Source: a bacterium
GTDB taxonomy: Bacteria; Sysuimicrobiota; Sysuimicrobiia; Sysuimicrobiales; Segetimicrobiaceae
Assembly: GCA_035703895.1 (NCBI GenBank)
Contig: DASSXJ010000154.1
Location: forward strand, 1 to 61,835
DNA: 61,835 nucleotides
Direction of reading: 5' to 3'
Shown: in pieces, positions 57,064-61,835 of the stretch
Numbering within the stretch: the first letter of the stretch is position 1
Layout of the letters: each line of letters starts with the position of its first letter
Notes under the pieces: generated by a model
The model's database searches: none
What the model was told of the DNA's origin: nothing
What the model saw: the letters and a program-made list of their open reading frames with translations, nothing else
Made by a program: the position numbers and the translations under genes

Positions 57064-58395
57064 ATGGCCAAAGTGTACGGGCAGACGGTGTTTGAGCAAT
57101 ACCTTCGGGCCAACCGCCGGTCGAAGGAGCTCAACGACCGCGCCCGGTTGCTGCTCCCGGGGGGCATAACGCGGACCTCGGTGTACTTCGACCCCTTCCC
57201 GCCGTACATGGAGTATGGCGCAGGGTGCCGGATCCACGACGTCGACGGCAACGAGCGGATCGATTTTTCCAATAACTACACCGCGCTCATCCTCGGGCAC
57301 TGCCCGCCCGCGGTCGTGGACGCGGTGCAGGCGCAGGTGACTCGCGGCAGCGCATTCGCGGCGCCGACCCGCTACGAGATCGATCTCGCCGGGACCATCA
57401 CCGAGCGGATCCCGTCGGTCCGGCGCGTGCGGTTTGCGAGCTCGGGGACCGAGGCCGTGATGTTTGCGCTCCGCCTGGCCAGGGCCTTCACGGGCCGCCG
57501 GAAGATCGCCAAGGCCGAGGGGGGATTCCACGGCACCTCCGAGTATGCCGCCGTCTCGGTGAGCCCCGATCTGCACCTGGCGGGCGACGCGCGCACCCCC
57601 GTGTCCCTGGCGTCCGCGCAAGGGGTGCCCGACCGCGTCGTGGAGGACGTGGTGGTGTTTCCCTTCAACGATATCGACGCCACGGAGGCGATCGTTCGGC
57701 GGCACCGCGACGATCTGGCCGCCGTGATCGTGGAGCCGGTGCTGGGATCGAGCGGGATGATCCCCGCGCGACCGGAATACCTGCAGGCGTTGCGCGAGAT
57801 CACGGCCCGCCACGGCGTTCTCCTCATCCTCGATGAGATCATCACGCTGCGCCTGGCGCCCGGCGGCGCGCAGAGCCTATACGGGGTGGCGCCCGACTTG
57901 ACGGTCATGGGAAAGATCATCGGCGGCGGTTATCCCGTGGCGGCGTTCGGCGGCAGGGCCGAGATCATGGCGCTGCTCGATCCCGAGGGCGGACGCCCCC
58001 CGATTCCCCAAAGCGGCACCTTCAACGGGAACCCGATCGGGATGATCGCCGGGCTCGCCACCCTGCGCCAGCTCACACCGGCCGTCTACGACCGCCTCAA
58101 CGGGATGGGCGATGATCTCCGCCGCCGCCTCAGGGAGCTGTTTGCGCGCAAGGGCGTTCCGGCGCAGGTGACGGGGATGGGGTCGCTCCTGAACCTCCAC
58201 TTTTCCGGCGTAGAGGTCACGGACTTCCGGACGATGCGCACGGGGGACGGCGGACGGCTTCGGCAGGTGTTCTTCGGCCTCCTCAACGAGGGTATCTACC
58301 TCGCTCCGCGCGGCATGGCGTGTCTCTCGACCGCGATGGGCGATGAGGAGATCCTCGCGTTCGTGCGCGCCACCGAACGGGCGCTTGAAACCTGA
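57064..58395 (+). CDS. Class III aminotransferase, glutamate-1-semialdehyde aminomutase-like
   Basis: PLP enzyme of 443 residues. Motifs are LLPGGITRTSVYFDPFPPYMEYGAGCRIHDVDG, FASSGTEAVMFALRLARAFTGR (phosphate-binding), LLILDEIITLRLAPGG with the Asp that binds the pyridine nitrogen, and the Schiff-base lysine K284 in MGKIIGGGYP. The family includes HemL and many omega-aminotransferases; GSA aminomutase itself normally accompanies haem genes, absent here. The operon-like position before hydantoinase genes, 11 bases apart, suggests amino-compound catabolism instead. ATG 57064 fits the family N-terminus and has GAGG upstream; the open frame before it (from 56752) is not conserved. Confidence 0.88.
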   Translation: MAKVYGQTVFEQYLRANRRSKELNDRARLLLPGGITRTSVYFDPFPPYMEYGAGCRIHDVDGNERIDFSNNYTALILGHCPPAVVDAVQAQVTRGSAFAAPTRYEIDLAGTITERIPSVRRVRFASSGTEAVMFALRLARAFTGRRKIAKAEGGFHGTSEYAAVSVSPDLHLAGDARTPVSLASAQGVPDRVVEDVVVFPFNDIDATEAIVRRHRDDLAAVIVEPVLGSSGMIPARPEYLQALREITARHGVLLILDEIITLRLAPGGAQSLYGVAPDLTVMGKIIGGGYPVAAFGGRAEIMALLDPEGGRPPIPQSGTFNGNPIGMIAGLATLRQLTPAVYDRLNGMGDDLRRRLRELFARKGVPAQVTGMGSLLNLHFSGVEVTDFRTMRTGDGGRLRQVFFGLLNEGIYLAPRGMACLSTAMGDEEILAFVRATERALET

Positions 58396-58406
58396 GCACG
58401 CCTGCG

Positions 58407-60128
58407 ATGGTGCTCGCACGTCTCGATCGGATCACGGTGTCGGTCATCCAGCATCGCTTCGTCGCGATCGTCGCGGAGATGGGAGAGGCGATGCTGCGGA
58501 CCGCCTACTCCCAGATCTTGAACTCGAGCCGGGACTTTTCGACCGCCCTCACCGATGGAGAGGGACGGTTGGTGGCTCAGGCCGAGCACGTCCCGATCCA
58601 TGTGGGCGCGCTTCCCTGGGCCGTGCGGTCTGTGGCGGAGTATTTCTCGGGCCGCATCCGGCCGGGCGATCTCTATCTGCTGAATGACCCGTACCACGGG
58701 GGCAACCACCTTCCCGACCTCACCGTGCTGCTGCCGGTGTTCGCGGACGGCTGCCTGCTCTTCTGGTCCATCAATCGGGCGCACCAGAGCGATATCGGGG
58801 GATCCACCCACGGCGCCTATAACCCGGGCGCGACGGAGATCTGGCAGGAAGGGATCCGCGTCCCCCCGCTCAAGCTCTACGACGCCGGGGATCTTCGCGA
58901 CGACGTCATGCAGATGATCGCCCTGAACGTGCGCCATTCGCGCGACTTCCTCGGCGATCTCCGGGCGTCGATGGGCTCGGCCCGGCTCGGCGAGCGCCGG
59001 CTGCTCCGGTTGGTGGCCGAGTACGGGGCCGAATGCGTGTCGGCCGCCGTCGAGGAGATCCTCGACGGGACCGAGCGGCAGACCCGCGCCTGCATCCGCT
59101 CCTGGAAGAACGGCGTGTACCGGGGCGAGGCGATCCTCGACGACGACGGCCACGGCGCCCGGGACATCGCCGTCCGAGCGACCGTCACCAAGGCGGACAG
59201 CGCGCTGATCATCGATCTGACCGAGAGCGCCCCTCAGGTCGCGGGGTTCGTCAACTCGTCCTATCCGAACACGATGTCGGCCGTGTTCATGGCGCTCGCG
59301 TACCTCATCGATCCCGACATCCCGAAGAACGACGGCACGGTTCGCCCGGTGACAGTGCGGGCGAAGCAGGGCACCGTGGTGTGGCCGCACGCCCCGGCGC
59401 CGGTGACGCTGTCCACCAACCACTGCGGCCAGGAGATCGGCGAGGCCATCATCAAGGCGCTGGCGGGCGCCTGTCCCGAGCGGGCGGTCGCCGGGTGGTC
59501 CCGGCGGTTCAGGATTGCGCTCCGGGGCGTCGACCCTCGGACCGGGCGGCCCTTTATCTGGCACATGTTCCATGCCCGCGGCGGCGGCGGTGCCTCCGCC
59601 GCGGGCGACGGGTGGCCCACCGCCGGCGAGGGGCAGGCCGCCGGGGGCATCAAGTTCGGGAGCGTCGAGGTGACCGAGGTCCGGTTTCCGCTGTTTCTCC
59701 GCCGGCACGAGTTCCGGCCCGATTCGGGCGGCGCGGGGAAGTTTCGCGGCGGAGTTGGATCGGTACTGGAGATGCGGGCCGACGTCACGGCCCCTGCGGT
59801 TGCGAACACCGCCGGCGATGGCGTGCGGCACGCCCCCTACGGGCTCTTCGGCGGTCAGGACGGGCTGCCCCACCGGTATCGGCTGATCTCGAGGGGGCAT
59901 GCCCGAGTGCTTCGGACGAAAGAAGTCGGCATCGTGGTGCGACCGGGCGATATGTTCCGGATCGAATCCTCCGGAGGCGGAGGCTACGGCGATCCCACAC
60001 TGCGCGCGCCCGCGGCCCGCGCCGCCGATCTCGCGAACGGATTCGTCACCGTCCGTCACGCGCGGCCCGGGCGAGCAGCGCCGCGCACGCGGTCGCCCTC
60101 GACGCTGAGACGCGCCGGGACGGGGTGA
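58407..60128 (+). CDS. Hydantoinase B / N-methylhydantoinase beta-type subunit
   Basis: Subunit of an ATP-dependent hydantoinase/oxoprolinase-type enzyme, 573 residues. Hallmarks are AYSQILNSSRDFSTALTDGEGRLVAQAEHVPIHVG, GDLYLLNDPYHGGNHLPDLTVL, SINRAHQSDIGG with likely metal ligands, and TLSTNHCGQEIGEAIIKALA. The C-terminal part includes LRRHEFRPDSGGAGKFRGGVGS and IESSGGGGYGDP, both typical. Partner HyuA begins one base after its stop. Family members open hydantoin, N-methylhydantoin, oxoproline or, in acetone carboxylases, bind related substrates; the exact ring is unknown. It follows the aminotransferase closely. Confidence 0.9.
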   Translation: MVLARLDRITVSVIQHRFVAIVAEMGEAMLRTAYSQILNSSRDFSTALTDGEGRLVAQAEHVPIHVGALPWAVRSVAEYFSGRIRPGDLYLLNDPYHGGNHLPDLTVLLPVFADGCLLFWSINRAHQSDIGGSTHGAYNPGATEIWQEGIRVPPLKLYDAGDLRDDVMQMIALNVRHSRDFLGDLRASMGSARLGERRLLRLVAEYGAECVSAAVEEILDGTERQTRACIRSWKNGVYRGEAILDDDGHGARDIAVRATVTKADSALIIDLTESAPQVAGFVNSSYPNTMSAVFMALAYLIDPDIPKNDGTVRPVTVRAKQGTVVWPHAPAPVTLSTNHCGQEIGEAIIKALAGACPERAVAGWSRRFRIALRGVDPRTGRPFIWHMFHARGGGGASAAGDGWPTAGEGQAAGGIKFGSVEVTEVRFPLFLRRHEFRPDSGGAGKFRGGVGSVLEMRADVTAPAVANTAGDGVRHAPYGLFGGQDGLPHRYRLISRGHARVLRTKEVGIVVRPGDMFRIESSGGGGYGDPTLRAPAARAADLANGFVTVRHARPGRAAPRTRSPSTLRRAGTG

Positions 60129-60129
60129 C

Positions 60130-61835
60130 GTGTTCCGGATCGGGATCGACGTGGGCGGGACGTTCACCGATCTGGTCGCGGTCGATGACGCCGGCCGCGT
60201 CGCCCTTGCCAAGTCACCCACGACCCCGGAGGATCCGTCCCGCGGCGTAATGGCGGGGCTGGACGCGCTTGCGCAAGACCTCGGGCGAGATCTGGCCTCG
60301 CTGCTCGCCGAGACCGAACGGCTCGTGCACGGAACCACGGTGGCGACCAACGCGCTCGTGGAGCGCAAAGGGGCGCGGGTGGGGTTGCTCACCACCGAAG
60401 GCCATCGCGACGTGCTCGAGATGCGGGAGGGCTTGAAGGACGATCGCTACAACCTGCGGATGCCCCCGCCGGTTCCGCTCGTTCCCCGCGCGCTCCGCAT
60501 CGGGGTTCGCGAGCGCGTCCGATCTGACGGGACGATCGACGTCCCGCTCAGCCGGGTCTCGCTCCGCGCAGGCATCCGCACCCTGGCACGACAGGGGGCC
60601 GACGCGGTGGCGATCTGCTACCTGCATGCCTATCAGAACCCCCGGCACGAGACCGAGACCCGAGAGGCGGTGGCGGAACAGCTGCCCGGCGCCTACCTCT
60701 CCGTGTCCTCGGAGGTCCTTCCGCAAATCAAGGAGTACGAGCGGATCTGCACGACTGTGGTGAACGCCTACGTCGGCCCGTCGCTCGCTCGATACCTCGA
60801 CGCGCTCGCCGGCAGGCTCGCCCGCGCGGGGTACCGGCGCGAGGTGCTCATCATGCAGTCGCACGGCGGCGTCGGCACCATCGACGACTCTATGCACCTC
60901 GCCGCCGGCGCGATTCTCTCCGGCCCGGCCGGTGGGATCGCCGGCAGCCGGTACTGCGCGCGGGTGCTGCACTGCGGGGATCTCATTACTTTCGACATGG
61001 GGGGGACGAGCAGCGATATCGCGCTCATGGAGGCGGGGGAGCCACCGTTGACCGGAGATAAGGTGGTGTCCGGCCACAAGGTGGCGCTTCCCAGCCTCGA
61101 CATCCACACGTTGGGAGCGGGCGGCGGGTCGATCGCGCGGGTCGACGCCGGCGGCATCCTGCACGTCGGTCCGGAGAGCGCCGGCGCCGACCCCGGTCCG
61201 GCCTGCTACGCCAAGGGCGGCGAAGCGCCGACGGTCACCGATGCCAACTTGGTCCTCGGGTGCCTGGATCCGGACAACTTTCTGGGCGGCCGGACCCGGT
61301 TGGACCGCGCCGCCGCGCAGCGCGTGATTGAGCAGATCGCCAGCCGGCTGGGGTGTTCGACCGTGGAGGCGGCGGAGGGGATCCACCGCGTCGTCACCAC
61401 CAACATGGCGGAGGGGATCAGGATCGTCTCGATCCGGCGCGGCGTCGATCCGCGGCGCTTCACGCTGCTCGCGTTTGGGGGCGCCGCCGGCCTCCACGTG
61501 ACACAGGTCGCGCGGCAGCTGGAGGTGGGGCGCGTGGTCGTGCCGCGTATGGCGGCCGCCCTCTCGGCCTGGGGGATGCTGGCCACCGACCTCCGCTACG
61601 AACTCGCCCGCACGCATGTGGGCGAGATCCACCACGTGGGCCCGGAGACCCTCCGCCGCCTCTTCACCGAGATGGAGGCGGAGGGACGACGGCGGCTGGG
61701 GCGCGCCACCACCGGCCCCATGATGATCCGGCGGTCGGTCGAGATGCGGTACGGCGAGCAGATCTTCGAGATCGCAGTCCCGCTCGATGACGTGGCAATG
61801 AATGCGCCGGATCTGATCGAACAGGTCGTCGATCG
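60130..61835 (+). CDS. Hydantoinase A / N-methylhydantoinase alpha-type subunit (partial, C-terminus off window)
   Basis: ATP-binding subunit of the ASKHA-type hydantoinase/oxoprolinase family; 568 codons are visible of a usual 650-700. The N-terminal phosphate-binding motif is FRIGIDVGGTFTDLVAVDD (2-20). HGTTVATNALVERKGARVGLLTT follows near 66, then SSEVLPQIKEYERICTTVVNAYVGP near 197, and the second phosphate motif TFDMGGTSSDIAL near 288. The GTG start lies one base after the hyuB stop, so both subunits are co-translated. No stop is reached before the window ends. Confidence 0.9.
   Translation, partial: MFRIGIDVGGTFTDLVAVDDAGRVALAKSPTTPEDPSRGVMAGLDALAQDLGRDLASLLAETERLVHGTTVATNALVERKGARVGLLTTEGHRDVLEMREGLKDDRYNLRMPPPVPLVPRALRIGVRERVRSDGTIDVPLSRVSLRAGIRTLARQGADAVAICYLHAYQNPRHETETREAVAEQLPGAYLSVSSEVLPQIKEYERICTTVVNAYVGPSLARYLDALAGRLARAGYRREVLIMQSHGGVGTIDDSMHLAAGAILSGPAGGIAGSRYCARVLHCGDLITFDMGGTSSDIALMEAGEPPLTGDKVVSGHKVALPSLDIHTLGAGGGSIARVDAGGILHVGPESAGADPGPACYAKGGEAPTVTDANLVLGCLDPDNFLGGRTRLDRAAAQRVIEQIASRLGCSTVEAAEGIHRVVTTNMAEGIRIVSIRRGVDPRRFTLLAFGGAAGLHVTQVARQLEVGRVVVPRMAAALSAWGMLATDLRYELARTHVGEIHHVGPETLRRLFTEMEAEGRRRLGRATTGPMMIRRSVEMRYGEQIFEIAVPLDDVAMNAPDLIEQVVD

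Noticed and set aside
57064-58395. Naming the aminotransferase hemL
   Set aside because: The sequence has the general class III and GSAM-like motifs but no haem-synthesis neighbours, and it sits with hydantoinase genes, so the specific name is not supported.
1-61835. tRNA, rRNA, CRISPR array, complete insertion sequence, replication origin or riboswitch
   Set aside because: None could be recognised: no cloverleaf-like segments ending in CCA, no regularly spaced repeats, no transposase with catalytic motifs and no DnaA-box cluster were seen by eye.

Overview
This is a GC-rich, densely coding bacterial segment (about 66% GC by eye). Many genes overlap as ATGA or GTGA, and GTG starts are common. 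Recurrent families are peptide-type (DppBC-like) ABC transporters, LLM-type flavin oxidoreductases, enolase-superfamily dehydratases and hydantoinases. This gene mix is typical of soil, sediment or subsurface heterotrophs of poorly cultivated high-GC phyla (for example Sysuimicrobiota/CSP1-3, Rokubacteria or Chloroflexota). No rRNA, tRNA or other phylogenetic marker is present, so the lineage is a low-confidence inference.

Layout. 1-1.5 kb: a minus-strand SsuBC/TauBC-type transporter, cut by the window edge. 1.6-6.2 kb: a RidA-like protein, two tandemly duplicated O-methyltransferases and a gamma-glutamyltransferase-like enzyme. 6.2-8.6 kb (minus): a FAD amino-acid oxidase family protein, an unknown double-anchored membrane protein and a CPBP membrane protease. 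8.6-9.5 kb: an AT-richer island with a strong promoter, a 76-residue LuxR-type HTH protein and two possible integrase tails. 9.5-11.3 kb: a secreted YtcJ-type amidohydrolase. 11.3-15.1 kb (minus): a CopC-CopD fusion preceded by a possible leader peptide, a lipoprotein and a periplasmic receptor. 15.2-22.1 kb: a seven-gene catabolic operon (binding protein, two permeases, alpha/beta hydrolase, TcuA-like flavoprotein, split ThDP decarboxylase), with an SDR opposite. 23-26.6 kb: a second ABC set. 26.6-30.2 kb: LLM oxidoreductase, SPOR protein and S9 peptidase. 30.2-37.8 kb: a sugar-acid-like cassette (glucarate dehydratase family protein, LacI regulator, third ABC set, second enolase-superfamily enzyme). 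37.8-45.4 kb: MFS transporter, a fourth ABC set split over both strands, LLM oxidoreductase, creatininase-family hydrolase and AzlCD. 45.5-56.6 kb: a formate dehydrogenase locus. 57-61.8 kb: a class III aminotransferase and HyuB/HyuA hydantoinase subunits, the last cut by the window edge.

The clearest special feature is the formate dehydrogenase. Its catalytic gene has an in-frame UGA at the known selenocysteine site, followed at once by a SECIS-like hairpin. It lies with fdhE, an Fe-S subunit, an NrfD-type membrane subunit, a MoeA-MobB fusion, fdhD and a cysteine-type FdhF/YdeP paralogue. This makes a nearly self-contained, Tat-exported respiratory formate oxidation module; the selenocysteine machinery itself is not in the window. 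The four peptide-type transporters all lack ATPase genes, so they must use ATPases encoded elsewhere.
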